38,463 bases of DNA. Origin: an uncultured Eubacteriales bacterium. Lineage in GTDB: Bacteria > Bacillota > Clostridia > Peptostreptococcales > Anaerovoracaceae. The notes beneath the pieces are model-generated. The model was not told the DNA's origin. It worked only from the letters and a program-made list of their open reading frames with translations, and ran no database searches. Below are positions 24,090-32,209 of this stretch, piece by piece (the first letter of the stretch is position 1; every line of letters starts with the position of its first letter). The translations under genes were made by a program, and so were the position numbers. The DNA lies in contig CAJTYS010000035.1 in NCBI GenBank assembly GCA_910583765.1, positions 1-38,463 of the forward strand. The letters run 5' to 3'.

Positions 24090-24771
24090 TTTTATAACCT
24101 ACTCCCCAGATGGTCTTGATATACTTTGGCCGCTCTGCCGAATCCCTTAATTTTTGCCGGATGTGCCGCACATGAACCATGACCGTGTTATTGCTGTTCT
24201 CAAAATATTTCTCCTGCCACACGCTGCCAAAGAGTTCTTCGGAAGTGATGACCCGCCCTTGATTTTCCGCTAGCGTCCAGAGGATGGCGAATTCAGTGGG
24301 CGTCAGATTCACGTCTTCTCCGTTGAGGGTGCATTCATGGGTGTCTTTGTTGAGCACCAGCCCCCTGATGGTCAGGAGCTCCGACTCCTGTCCGCCTGTG
24401 TTGTACTGGGTAAAACGCCGCAGCTGGGCTTTTACCCTAGCCACGACCTCCAATGGGGTAAAGGGTTTTGTGATGTAGTCATCCGCTCCCATGGTCAGAC
24501 CCGTGACCTTGTCCAATTCTTCGCCTTTCGCGGTCAGCATGATGATAGGGAAATTATAGGTTTCTCGTATCCTGCGGCAGATCTCCAGGCCGTCTATGTC
24601 CGGTAGCATGATGTCCAGAAGGGCCAGATCGATCTTTTCTGAGCGAACGCATTCTAAAGCCGGCGCTCCTTTGTAAAACTTCAAGACCTGATATCCGTCA
24701 TTTTTCAGATACAGCTCCAACAGATCCGCGATTTCTTTTTCATCATCCACAACGAGTATGCTCTTTTCCAT
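24079..24771 (-). CDS. OmpR-family response regulator, VanR-like
   Basis: A 230-aa regulator with a receiver domain (ILVVDDEKEIADLLELYL; phospho-acceptor Asp53 in LALLDIMLPDIDG; conserved Lys in DYITKPF) and a winged-helix DNA-binding domain (about 130-228) ending IKTIWGVGYKIEK. The start follows AAGGAGAAGCAT. First gene of the pair, with the kinase overlapping its end. Targets cannot be read here; the downstream alpha/beta hydrolase could be one. Confidence 0.92.
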   Translation of the reverse strand: MEKSILVVDDEKEIADLLELYLKNDGYQVLKFYKGAPALECVRSEKIDLALLDIMLPDIDGLEICRRIRETYNFPIIMLTAKGEELDKVTGLTMGADDYITKPFTPLEVVARVKAQLRRFTQYNTGGQESELLTIRGLVLNKDTHECTLNGEDVNLTPTEFAILWTLAENQGRVITSEELFGSVWQEKYFENSNNTVMVHVRHIRQKLRDSAERPKYIKTIWGVGYKIEK

Positions 24772-24896
24772 ATGCTTCTCCTTCTTTTTTAATACTTGTG
24801 TATGGTCCGGTCCAAAAACACACTAGGCCGAGCCGCTGTTTTCATCTGCCCAGGAAACATCACAGGAGAATCAAATCTTGCGGCCGCGCTCCTTTC

Positions 24897-24925
24897 ATTA
24901 TACCGAATTCATGGATTCGACACAA
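24897..24925 (-). promoter_or_regulatory. Promoter of the two-component pair
   Basis: The minus strand has TTGTGT (24925-24920), a 17-bp spacer and a perfect TATAAT (24902-24897), about 125 bases upstream of the response regulator start. Confidence 0.65.
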
Positions 24926-24954
24926 GTTTTCTATGGCTCTTTGCGGCGGGTTTT

Positions 24955-24962
24955 GGTATAAT
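24955..24962 (+). promoter_or_regulatory. Extended -10 promoter of the exporter genes
   Basis: TTGGTATAAT (perfect -10 at 24957-24962 with the upstream TG of an extended -10) lies about 50 bases before the start of the ThrE-like gene. The -35 region is poor, as is usual for extended -10 promoters. Confidence 0.6.
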
Positions 24963-25014
24963 TGGGTAAACTAAGGCATATAGCTGTGAAATGCGAAAAA
25001 CAGGGGATGGATTC

Positions 25015-25800
25015 ATGATAGAAGCAAGACAGAAAAAGATTTTGATTCTGGCGGTTCGGGCCGGAGAATTGATGATGAAAAGCGGTGCTGAAATCTACCG
25101 GGTAGAGGATACGATCACCCGAATTTGTAAGGCCTGCGGCATCCATTATGTGGATGTTTTCGCCATGCAGACTGGTATTTTCGTGTCCCTGGACACGGGC
25201 GATGAAAACAGCGACATGTATACGTATGTGAAACGGATCAAGGGAATCAGCACGGATCTGACGAAGATCTCGGAACTGAACCGCTTTTCCCGGGAATTCA
25301 CGACCACAGACCTGTCTGTGGAGGAAGGAATGCAGCGGCTAAAGGAGATCAGCCACATCCAGCTGCCGCCGTTTTTGCTGCGCCTTTTGGGAGCCGCATT
25401 GGTTTCTTCGTGCTTTGCCCTGCTCTTTGGCGGCGGGGTGCTGGACTTTTTGTGCGCTTTTATCATTGGCGCTGCCAGCTACTTTGCTTCTCGGGTGCTG
25501 AGCCTTTATTCCATTAACTTTTTTATCCGCGGGTTCTGTTGCTGCGCTTTAGCTGCGTTTCTCGCGCTGTCCATTTCCTCTATGGTCCCTGGCACCAATT
25601 ATAATGCCATTATCATCGGTACCTTGATGATTTTCGTGCCTGGAGTGGCTATCACCAATTCTATTCGGGATTTTCTTTCCGGCGACATGCTGTCAGGCCT
25701 GGCAAGGGCAACGGAAGCCGGTCTAGTGGCTGTTTCTCTGGCTGCTGGCGTGGGCATGGTGCTCAGGCTTTGGTATTCGATTGGAGGTGTGGCGCTATGA
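25015..25800 (+). CDS. Threonine/serine exporter, ThrE N-terminal-type subunit
   Basis: PF06738 (ThrE/DUF1212) membrane protein, 261 aa. The soluble N-terminal part (residues 1-110) contains the family sequence GELMMKSGAEIYRVEDTITRICKACG. The rest has about five membrane segments (for example FLLRLLGAALVSSCFALLFGGG). In Corynebacterium, ThrE exports threonine and serine; here the protein is split in two, as in many Firmicutes. The ATG at 25015 is chosen over one 24 bases earlier because AGGGGATGG precedes it. It overlaps the next gene by 4 bases. Confidence 0.88.
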   Translation: MIEARQKKILILAVRAGELMMKSGAEIYRVEDTITRICKACGIHYVDVFAMQTGIFVSLDTGDENSDMYTYVKRIKGISTDLTKISELNRFSREFTTTDLSVEEGMQRLKEISHIQLPPFLLRLLGAALVSSCFALLFGGGVLDFLCAFIIGAASYFASRVLSLYSINFFIRGFCCCALAAFLALSISSMVPGTNYNAIIIGTLMIFVPGVAITNSIRDFLSGDMLSGLARATEAGLVAVSLAAGVGMVLRLWYSIGGVAL

Positions 25801-26258
25801 TGACGCTGTTTTTGCAATTTGTCTTTTCCCTCATTGCCATGCTGGGGTTCTGCGTCATGTTTCACGTCCCTGTCCGCCACATTCCAGCGGCGGCTTTTAT
25901 CGGCAGCGCCGGCTGGTTTTTGTATCAGCTGTGCCTGTTTCTCCATGTTTCCACCATCATCTCCTGCTTTCTCGCATCTTGCACAGTGGGGCTCATGAGC
26001 GATATTGCCTCCAGGCTGCTGAAAGATGCGGCCACGATTTTCATCATACCTGGGATTTTGTGCCTGGTCCCTGGTTCCGGCATGTACAACACCATGCTGG
26101 CGCTGGTGAACGGCAATCTGTCCCAGGCTGCGGCCACAGGAAGCCGCACCTTAATGCTGGCCGGTTCCATCGCCCTGGGCCTTTTGGTGATCAGCGCGGC
26201 CATTCGGATCGTGGTTTCCATTGCTAGAAGAGCGGTAAACATAGCCACAAAGCTTTGA
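25797..26258 (+). CDS. Threonine/serine exporter, ThrE C-terminal-type subunit
   Basis: PF12821 (ThrE_2) membrane protein, 153 aa, with about four membrane segments and the conserved IPGILCLVPGSGMYNTMLALV. It starts at the ATGA overlap with the partner gene, with GGAGG 10 bases upstream. The two proteins together correspond to one full ThrE carrier. A bidirectional terminator follows. Confidence 0.88.
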   Translation: MMTLFLQFVFSLIAMLGFCVMFHVPVRHIPAAAFIGSAGWFLYQLCLFLHVSTIISCFLASCTVGLMSDIASRLLKDAATIFIIPGILCLVPGSGMYNTMLALVNGNLSQAAATGSRTLMLAGSIALGLLVISAAIRIVVSIARRAVNIATKL

Positions 26259-26263
26259 TCAGA

Positions 26264-26309
26264 AAAAAGGGCCTGTCCCGCGAATCACACTGCGGACAAA
26301 GCCCTTTTT
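26264..26309. terminator. Bidirectional terminator
   Basis: AAAAAGGGC (26264-26272) and GCCCTTTTT (26301-26309) are outer arms with an inner GTCC/GGAC stem. The A-run and T-run give a U-run on both strands, so it ends both the exporter genes and the convergent Mrp-small protein transcript. Confidence 0.85.
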
Positions 26310-26314
26310 GCTTG

Positions 26315-26434
26315 TTATTTTTTGTTGCCTCGTTTTTTCTTGTACCACATTTGCACTCTGAACGCTACCATGAGAAGGATCAGCATGCCTGCCATTGCCC
26401 ATGGCACCCAGTAGTTTCCTTGTAAATCAAACAT
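26315..26434 (-). CDS. 39-aa single-pass membrane protein
   Basis: A small frame on the minus strand starting at an ATG with GAAAGGAG 9 bases upstream. The product starts MFDLQGNYWVPWAMAG, has one hydrophobic segment (about residues 9-27, ending in MLILLMVAF) and a basic end (YKKKRGNKK), the layout of an N-out, C-in membrane peptide. It is 23 bases after the mrp stop and before the shared terminator, so it is probably co-transcribed. No function can be assigned; short single-pass proteins like this often regulate a larger membrane protein. Confidence 0.65.
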   Translation of the reverse strand: MFDLQGNYWVPWAMAGMLILLMVAFRVQMWYKKKRGNKK

Positions 26435-26457
26435 CGGGTTCTCCTTTCAGGCTCATG

Positions 26458-27315
26458 CTATGCCTGCTCTGCCTCCAGTCTATCTGCCAGAATGTCCAGC
26501 CAGTCGCCTTCGAACAGTTCGATCATGCCCTTGTCACAGGCCGCGGCCAGCTTTGGATCAATAGGCAGGCGGCCCAGAACTTCCAGACCATGCTGCGCGG
26601 CAACCTCTTCAATGTGGCTGTCGCCAAACACCTGATAATCCTTGCCATTGTCCGGGCAAGTAAAGTAAGACATATTTTCCACCAATCCTATGATCGGAAT
26701 GTTCATCATCTCTGCCATTTTCACGGCTTTGGAAACGATCATGGACACCAGCTCCTGTGGGGAAGTGACGATGACAATGCCATCCACTGGAATGGACTGG
26801 AAAACTGTGAGCGGCACGTCGCCAGTTCCCGGCGGCATGTCGATGAACATATAGTCCACGTCTCCCCATAACACGTCAGTCCAGAACTGCTTCACTGTGC
26901 CTGCAATGACCGGACCTCTCCATACCACTGGATCCGTGTCATTTTCTAAAATGGAGTTAACGGACATGGTGTTGATTCCGGTCTTTGTCTTTACTGGGAA
27001 AATCCCCAGCTCATTGGCAGTGGCTTTTTCCGTCAGGTTAAAGGCCTTAGGGATAGACGGACCTGTGATGTCCGCGTCTAAAATCGCTGTTTTGTTTCCC
27101 CGCCTCTGCATGGTCACTGCCAGCAGAGAAGTCACCAGAGATTTTCCCACGCCGCCTTTGCCGCTGACAACGCCGATTATTTTTTTGATGTTATTGTACT
27201 CGTTGGTAGGTTCCAGCAGGCTTTCCGGCTGCTGAGAGCCGCATGCGTGTTCACATCCGGCGCAAGATTCTTCCGTACAGCCGGCATCGCCGCACTGTCT
27301 TGTGTTTTCATCCAT
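26458..27315 (-). CDS. mrp: Mrp/ApbC-family iron-sulfur carrier ATPase
   Basis: P-loop NTPase that binds and transfers Fe-S clusters. The 285-aa product has a Cys-rich N-terminus (Cys8, 13, 18, 21, 25), the deviant Walker A SGKGGVGKS (51-59), the switch region with GVGKS-type partners (ILDADITGPSIPKAF) and FIDMPPGTGD. The family's C-terminal CPxC is CPDN here (YFTCPDNGKDYQVFG), so one of the usual two cluster-binding Cys is replaced. The ATG at 27315 follows GAGGA; the frame is open for 40 codons upstream without family similarity. A 39-aa membrane protein follows. Confidence 0.9.
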   Translation of the reverse strand: MDENTRQCGDAGCTEESCAGCEHACGSQQPESLLEPTNEYNNIKKIIGVVSGKGGVGKSLVTSLLAVTMQRRGNKTAILDADITGPSIPKAFNLTEKATANELGIFPVKTKTGINTMSVNSILENDTDPVVWRGPVIAGTVKQFWTDVLWGDVDYMFIDMPPGTGDVPLTVFQSIPVDGIVIVTSPQELVSMIVSKAVKMAEMMNIPIIGLVENMSYFTCPDNGKDYQVFGDSHIEEVAAQHGLEVLGRLPIDPKLAAACDKGMIELFEGDWLDILADRLEAEQA

Positions 27316-27440
27316 ATTTGATTCCTCTTTTCTTTGATATAACATGTCTATTATATCGGCTCTCTGCCCGCGGGTCAACCGTCCGCAGAAGGGAAAACAG
27401 GATTTCTTGCGCAAAAGTTTGAAATTCACCCTCAAGAAAG

Positions 27441-27475
27441 CCCTGCCTGGTCCGCGGACCCGCAGGGTTTCTTTT
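27441..27475. terminator. Hairpin between the fusion gene and mrp
   Basis: CCCTGC, CT, GGTCC, GC, GGACC, C, GCAGGG forms a two-part stem of 11 bp (27441-27467). On the minus strand it is followed by CTTTCTTG and on the plus strand by TTTCTTTTC. It lies 16 bases after the stop of the amidohydrolase-transporter gene and probably ends that transcript. Confidence 0.65.
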
Positions 27476-27490
27476 CGTGCGGCGCAGCTT

Positions 27491-30088
27491 CTAGGCTTCT
27501 CGCTGCTGCGCCGCGTCTGCCATTTCTGGCCTGAATTTTCTCTTCCTGCTGGTGCAGATGCCGCGGATCACCGCTACCAGCACTAGGATGACGGACATAT
27601 AGAGCCATGGCGTGCCGTATGAGCCGTAAGCCTGATACAGCATTCCTACTGCGGAGGCTCCGATCGCGCCGCCGATGCCAATGAACACGTTGGCGTATCC
27701 GATCAATTTTCCCAGATCTTTTTCTCCATACATGTGCCCCATCATCAGCGGCGAAATGATGTTGATGGCGGGAACGCCGAAGATATAGCCGCCCACATAG
27801 AGCACCATGCCTATGGAGCCGGTGCCCATCAGCGCCAGCCCCACTGTGGAGGCCGCGAAGAACAAGCTGGTCCCCACTGCCGCGATGCTCAGATTCCATT
27901 TGTCACATACAATGCCAACAATCGGTCCGGTGAACATCATCACAATGGACATCGCGGAAACAATGGCCGTTGCCGCTGTCTGATCCTGCCCTGCCATGAC
28001 CATGGTTGGAATGCCGTGCTGCAAAATCGAGCTGGAAACGATCACAGCCAGGGAGCAGGAAAGAAAGGCGATCCATGTGATCGGCTTTTTCAATGCGGCG
28101 CCAAAGCTGACTCCCGGTATTTCTGCCGCGTTCATGGCTTTTAATTCCACTGCGTTTGGATCACCCAAACGCTTGATTCCTTTTTCCGCCGGACTCCACA
28201 CAACCAGTTTCAGGGCGATCAGCAGGCAGAGGGCCACACAGACTGCCAGGGCGATGTAGCCGCTCCTCCAGCCCGCCCTCATGATGATGGCGTTCAACAC
28301 GTTCATCAGCACAACCGTGACCAGGGACATGCCTGTGAGAAAGAAGCTCATGGCTTTCCCTCTGGTCTTGTCGCCGAACCAATTGGAAACCAGAATCTGA
28401 CAAGGCGTCATGGTAAACGCGCCAAAGCAGAACCCCTGAGGAATGGCGAACAAGTAGAACCACATTAGAGATTTGGCCATTGCGAAACCTATGAATGAAA
28501 TAATACCCGCAGCTGCGGCAATCGCCATGATCTTCTTAATGTTTTTCGCAGTCAAAGCTCTAGAGACAAACAACAAAGTCACAATGTTCGTCAGCGACAT
28601 GATCGTCAAATACAAGGAATAATGACCAATCTGCAGGCCGAGATCCGTGGTGACCGGAATCAGGAACACCCCTGTCACAGAAACGATCCCGCTGTAAACC
28701 AGACCGCAGATGAGAGCCGCTGCCATCCGCGTCCCAGCTGCTTTAAAGCTTCCCAGCGGGTACTGCGCCCTTGCCCGCCGGTCTCCCAGCATTTCTGTGA
28801 TAATGGTTTCCGTCATGCTGTAGTAGCAGCCCCAGATCGGCTGCACGTTGGCGATGATCCCCAGCTTTGCCATGCGTCTTTGATCTTCTTCCCGAACAGC
28901 CATAAAGTGGGCGATGGTGTTTCTCATGGTTTCAACAGGAACGCCTTTTGCCCTGGCATGTTCAAAGGCATCCAGCATCATTCTCGTTGCCCCGTCCCCC
29001 ATGCAGTGGACATGGACTGCCATTCCCCCGCCGTTGGCCTTGATGACCATCTCCTGGAGCTCTTCTTTTGTCCACTGGGGATAGCCTCTATAATCCGTTT
29101 CCATTCCCATCTGTTTCAGATAGCCTGCTTCGTAGGGCTCATCCATATAAATGGAAAGTCCGGTCCCATCGACAAAGATTTTTACTACGTCTCTTTTGAA
29201 CAGATCGCCCACATTGTCTTGGCCCGCGTTTTCCAAAATCGCGTCTATCTGCGAAACCGGCTTCGTAGGGTCAGCCGCGTACACCGTGTCCACCCGCATG
29301 GCCAATCTGCCGCTTTTCGCAAGGTTTTGATAGGCAGTGATCGCGTTTTCAGTGGTCAGCGCGTCAAAGATCATCGTCGTTCCATAAACACTGCCAAAGG
29401 CTTTCTGGTAATGCAGGATGCCACTCTCATATTCTGCCACCGAATAGTCGCCGTAAGCCACGCTGCCTAACAGCAGATCAATGGCTGTCGTTTCCTGAAA
29501 GAGGCCTGTGGGGTTTCCTTCCGCGTCCCGCCAGATCACTCCGTTTCTCGGGGTGGGGGTTTCCTTCGTAATGCCTGAATCCGCCAGGACTTTGCTGTTG
29601 ACCCATATGTAATGATGATCGTAGGATCGGAGGATCACAGGCACATCAGCGCAGACTCTATCAATATCCGCCGCAGTAGGCATGGTCAGAATGTCTTTCA
29701 TAAAATAGGCTGGATCCCATCCAGTTCCCCTAAGAACCTGCGCGTCTTGTTTTTTTCCTCTATTTTCTGAAATGATTTCCAGGTATCGATCCATGGCCTT
29801 TTTAGGCTTTGTATCGTAAGGCAAGCCAATATCATATAGATCAAAGCTGAACAGCAGTTCACAAGTGCTGGACGCATGAAGATGCGCGTCACCCAATCCC
29901 GGCAAAACGGACTTTCCCCGCAGATCCTTCATGATCGTTTCTTCAGACTGAAATCGCGCCACCTGGGATAAGGAGCCTGTACAAAGGATTTGGTCCGCTT
30001 TGATCGCCATTGCTTCGCAGATCTGCCTCTGATCATTCATGGTGATGATCTGCCCGTTGTATAAAATTTCATCTGCATATGTGGTCAT
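27491..30088 (-). CDS. Amidohydrolase-MFS transporter fusion
   Basis: An 865-aa continuous frame with two unrelated parts. Residues 1-456 are a YtcJ-type metal-dependent amidohydrolase: HxH in LPGLGDAHLHAS (His69, His71), His359/361 in AVHVHCMGDG, His394 in TIAHFM. It stops at GSFKAAGTRMA, just before the segment that in relatives carries the last metal-binding Asp (GSDxP) and the C-terminal strands. Residues 457-865 are a 12-segment major facilitator protein missing only about 10 N-terminal residues. Each part is free of stops and frameshifts. This suggests an in-frame deletion joining neighbouring genes, or an assembly join; hydrolase activity is doubtful, transport possible. The start at 30088 follows AAGGAGG. 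Divergent from an AraC regulator. Confidence 0.85.
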   Translation of the reverse strand: MTTYADEILYNGQIITMNDQRQICEAMAIKADQILCTGSLSQVARFQSEETIMKDLRGKSVLPGLGDAHLHASSTCELLFSFDLYDIGLPYDTKPKKAMDRYLEIISENRGKKQDAQVLRGTGWDPAYFMKDILTMPTAADIDRVCADVPVILRSYDHHYIWVNSKVLADSGITKETPTPRNGVIWRDAEGNPTGLFQETTAIDLLLGSVAYGDYSVAEYESGILHYQKAFGSVYGTTMIFDALTTENAITAYQNLAKSGRLAMRVDTVYAADPTKPVSQIDAILENAGQDNVGDLFKRDVVKIFVDGTGLSIYMDEPYEAGYLKQMGMETDYRGYPQWTKEELQEMVIKANGGGMAVHVHCMGDGATRMMLDAFEHARAKGVPVETMRNTIAHFMAVREEDQRRMAKLGIIANVQPIWGCYYSMTETIITEMLGDRRARAQYPLGSFKAAGTRMAAALICGLVYSGIVSVTGVFLIPVTTDLGLQIGHYSLYLTIMSLTNIVTLLFVSRALTAKNIKKIMAIAAAAGIISFIGFAMAKSLMWFYLFAIPQGFCFGAFTMTPCQILVSNWFGDKTRGKAMSFFLTGMSLVTVVLMNVLNAIIMRAGWRSGYIALAVCVALCLLIALKLVVWSPAEKGIKRLGDPNAVELKAMNAAEIPGVSFGAALKKPITWIAFLSCSLAVIVSSSILQHGIPTMVMAGQDQTAATAIVSAMSIVMMFTGPIVGIVCDKWNLSIAAVGTSLFFAASTVGLALMGTGSIGMVLYVGGYIFGVPAINIISPLMMGHMYGEKDLGKLIGYANVFIGIGGAIGASAVGMLYQAYGSYGTPWLYMSVILVLVAVIRGICTSRKRKFRPEMADAAQQREA

Positions 30089-30253
30089 GTTTATCCTCCT
30101 TATAAAATCATTATTTTCTGATAATTCGCTGAACAAGTACTAGTATATTTCAATTTTCAGATTATTCCAGTCCAAATCTTGTCACGTTCTCATACAAAAA
30201 TAGCTTTTATTGCTCTTTTACTTTTTTCACATATAGCAATATTTATTTCTTTT

Positions 30254-30262
30254 TGTTATAAT
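30254..30262 (+). promoter_or_regulatory. Extended -10 promoter of the AraC gene
   Basis: TGTTATAAT (perfect TATAAT at 30257-30262 with extended TG) lies 36 bases before the GTG start. The -35 region is weak (TAGCAA). The 209-base divergent region to the fusion gene is very AT-rich and would hold the operators of both genes; I see no clear repeat in it. Confidence 0.55.
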
Positions 30263-30297
30263 CTTAAGCATAATGCAGCCAAATAAGGAGACATATT

Positions 30298-32076
30298 GTG
30301 AAAGAAGACATAAAATTGAAGTCAGACGATCTTGTATCCATATCAATATATCAAGTGACCGAATATCCGATGCATTATCACGAAGAGCCGGAGCTGATTT
30401 TTATCCTCTCGGGAACAGCCACATTGCACACTGCTTTTTATACCATCGAAACCGTTCCCGAAAATGAATTTCTTTTTATTAACAGCACCACGCTTCACAA
30501 CATCGAACGATATGGAGATGCGCCATGTCAGGTCATGAGCATCTATTTTCATATGTCAAAAATGGCCGCGCTTTATCATGTTCCCGCTTTTTCTGTGCTG
30601 AGCATCGCCAGCTTTGACCAATTCAATTCGCCGCGAATCATCGAACACCTCCGCGACAAGCTGGTCAAAATGGCCCGAGCCCACTATTTACCGGAAAGCA
30701 TGTTCCAAACGCCTTCTGATCTGGCCATGGAATGTTACGCCTATATGATGAATAATTTTCAGTGGCACTACTATGAAGATTATGTGCTTCACAACTATCC
30801 TCAGCGGCTTCCTCTCTCTCAAATCACCCGAACGGAGCAGGTCTTGGCGTACATTCAGGAACATCAAAAAGAAAAACTGACCCTTTCAAGCGTTGCCGAG
30901 ACCTTTTATCTGAGCAAATATTACCTTTCTCACCTTTTTAAAAAGTCTATCGGCATCAGTTTTCAGGACTTGCTGAACGCGGTCCGCCTTAACACCGCGC
31001 TCTACTCCCTCCTGGGAACACAGCGATCCATTGAAGAAATTTCTGCGGAATGCGGGTTTTCTTCTCCTGCGTATTTCAGGAAAGCCTTTGCCACACACGC
31101 AAAAACCTCCCTGAGCAGTTATCGGAAAAAATATTCTCCAAGAACCCTGCAAAAGATGCGGCCTGCTATCATAAGGTTCTCTGAGGCCGAGGAAAAAGCA
31201 GCGTTTCTTTCTTACCAGAAAAAACATTATCCGCATCAGCTCTTGCCACAAGGCGTTGAAAAAATCTCCGTGCATGTGAAACTGACCGCGCCACCGCTGC
31301 CCTGCCAGCTTCCAGCGTCCCTTTATCAGCTTCATTTGACACCCTGCGCTCTGGTCCATCCTGATTTTTTTGAGGATGTGACCAAAAGCATGAAATTTAG
31401 GAGCGCCCATTCCAATTTAGACGATTTTTTGCCGCTCTACCACAGTTATGGATCCTGGCGATTCACTGATGAGCTTCGGCGGCTCGCTGACCAAAAGGGC
31501 ATCCTTTTTTCTATTGACGAAACAAATGCCCATGCTGCTTCTGATCATCAGTCCGGCTCTTGTGAAATGATCTCCAGGCTCATGAGCGTCATGGGCCTGA
31601 AAAACGCAGCAGGCTGCCGCGGCACCATCATCGGCGGGCCAGGCGCGATGTATACGGACAACGGTTTTCGCACCGGATGGTATTACTTGTGGTATCTGCT
31701 GCATCAGCTCAAAGATACGATCATTTTCTCCAATGACTGCTGCCTGATCACCATGGAAAACCGTGAGATCCGTATTCTTTGCCTGAATGAAGGTGATGCC
31801 AAAAAGGAAATCTTTCTTCATCTTGAAGATATCGCGCGCGACTATTCCATCCTCACCTATTCCATGGCCTTAAAAGGCGATACGGAGGAAAGCATGTGGC
31901 GCTCCCTCGGCGCTCCAGAACCTGTGCCGGACACGCTGCTCAGCACCATTAGGCACAGCTGCTTTCCTGACGTTTCCTATACTCGTTCGACTGCGCAATA
32001 CGATCTCTTTCGGGACATTACCCTGGAACCTGGGGAAATCAAGCTGCTGGCTCTGATGCCCTTGGAATCCCCATAA
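30298..32076 (+). CDS. AraC-family regulator with GH39-like remnant
   Basis: A 592-aa protein starting at GTG with AAGGAG upstream. Residues 1-150 form a cupin sensor (MHYHEEPELIFILSGTATLH). Residues 175-285 hold the two AraC HTH motifs (ILSSVAETFYLSKYYLSHLFKKSIG-type and ISAECGFSSPAYFRKAF). The remaining 300 residues do not belong to a plain AraC protein. Their end (EESMWRSLGAPEPVPDTLL, then ITLEPGEIKLLALMPLE) resembles the beta-sandwich that closes GH39 glycosidase modules fused to some clostridial AraC regulators, but most of the catalytic barrel is missing. It is probably a ligand-binding relic. It likely controls the divergent fusion gene. Confidence 0.85.
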   Translation: MKEDIKLKSDDLVSISIYQVTEYPMHYHEEPELIFILSGTATLHTAFYTIETVPENEFLFINSTTLHNIERYGDAPCQVMSIYFHMSKMAALYHVPAFSVLSIASFDQFNSPRIIEHLRDKLVKMARAHYLPESMFQTPSDLAMECYAYMMNNFQWHYYEDYVLHNYPQRLPLSQITRTEQVLAYIQEHQKEKLTLSSVAETFYLSKYYLSHLFKKSIGISFQDLLNAVRLNTALYSLLGTQRSIEEISAECGFSSPAYFRKAFATHAKTSLSSYRKKYSPRTLQKMRPAIIRFSEAEEKAAFLSYQKKHYPHQLLPQGVEKISVHVKLTAPPLPCQLPASLYQLHLTPCALVHPDFFEDVTKSMKFRSAHSNLDDFLPLYHSYGSWRFTDELRRLADQKGILFSIDETNAHAASDHQSGSCEMISRLMSVMGLKNAAGCRGTIIGGPGAMYTDNGFRTGWYYLWYLLHQLKDTIIFSNDCCLITMENREIRILCLNEGDAKKEIFLHLEDIARDYSILTYSMALKGDTEESMWRSLGAPEPVPDTLLSTIRHSCFPDVSYTRSTAQYDLFRDITLEPGEIKLLALMPLESP

Positions 32077-32120
32077 ACGCCTTGCTTTTTACGCCTCTTT
32101 TCCCTTTGCGCCCGGCATCC

Positions 32121-32153
32121 GGTTTAATCGTGAAAAAGCGGGTTTAATCGTGA
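32121..32153 (+). promoter_or_regulatory. Direct repeat, likely LytTR regulator site
   Basis: GGTTTAATCGTGA occurs at 32121-32133 and again at 32141-32153, an exact 13-bp direct repeat with a 20-bp period. LytTR proteins bind paired direct repeats about two helical turns apart on one face of DNA. The repeat lies about 20-50 bp upstream of the -35 box of the LytTR response regulator gene, which fits positive autoregulation. Confidence 0.65.
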
Positions 32154-32173
32154 CTTGCTCTGAGAAAATCCTG

Positions 32174-32203
32174 TTGCCCCCTTGTTTTTACTTGTGATAG
32201 AAT
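32174..32203 (+). promoter_or_regulatory. Promoter of the LytTR/GHKL pair
   Basis: TTGCCC (32174-32179), an 18-bp spacer and TAGAAT (32198-32203) with an upstream TG (extended -10). The predicted start of transcription, about 32210, coincides with the first ATG of the response regulator. Confidence 0.6.
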
Positions 32204-32209
32204 AACATC

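Noticed and set aside
23046..24771. Vancomycin resistance locus
   Set aside because: The two-component genes look VanRS-like but no vanH, ligase or vanX gene is present in the window.
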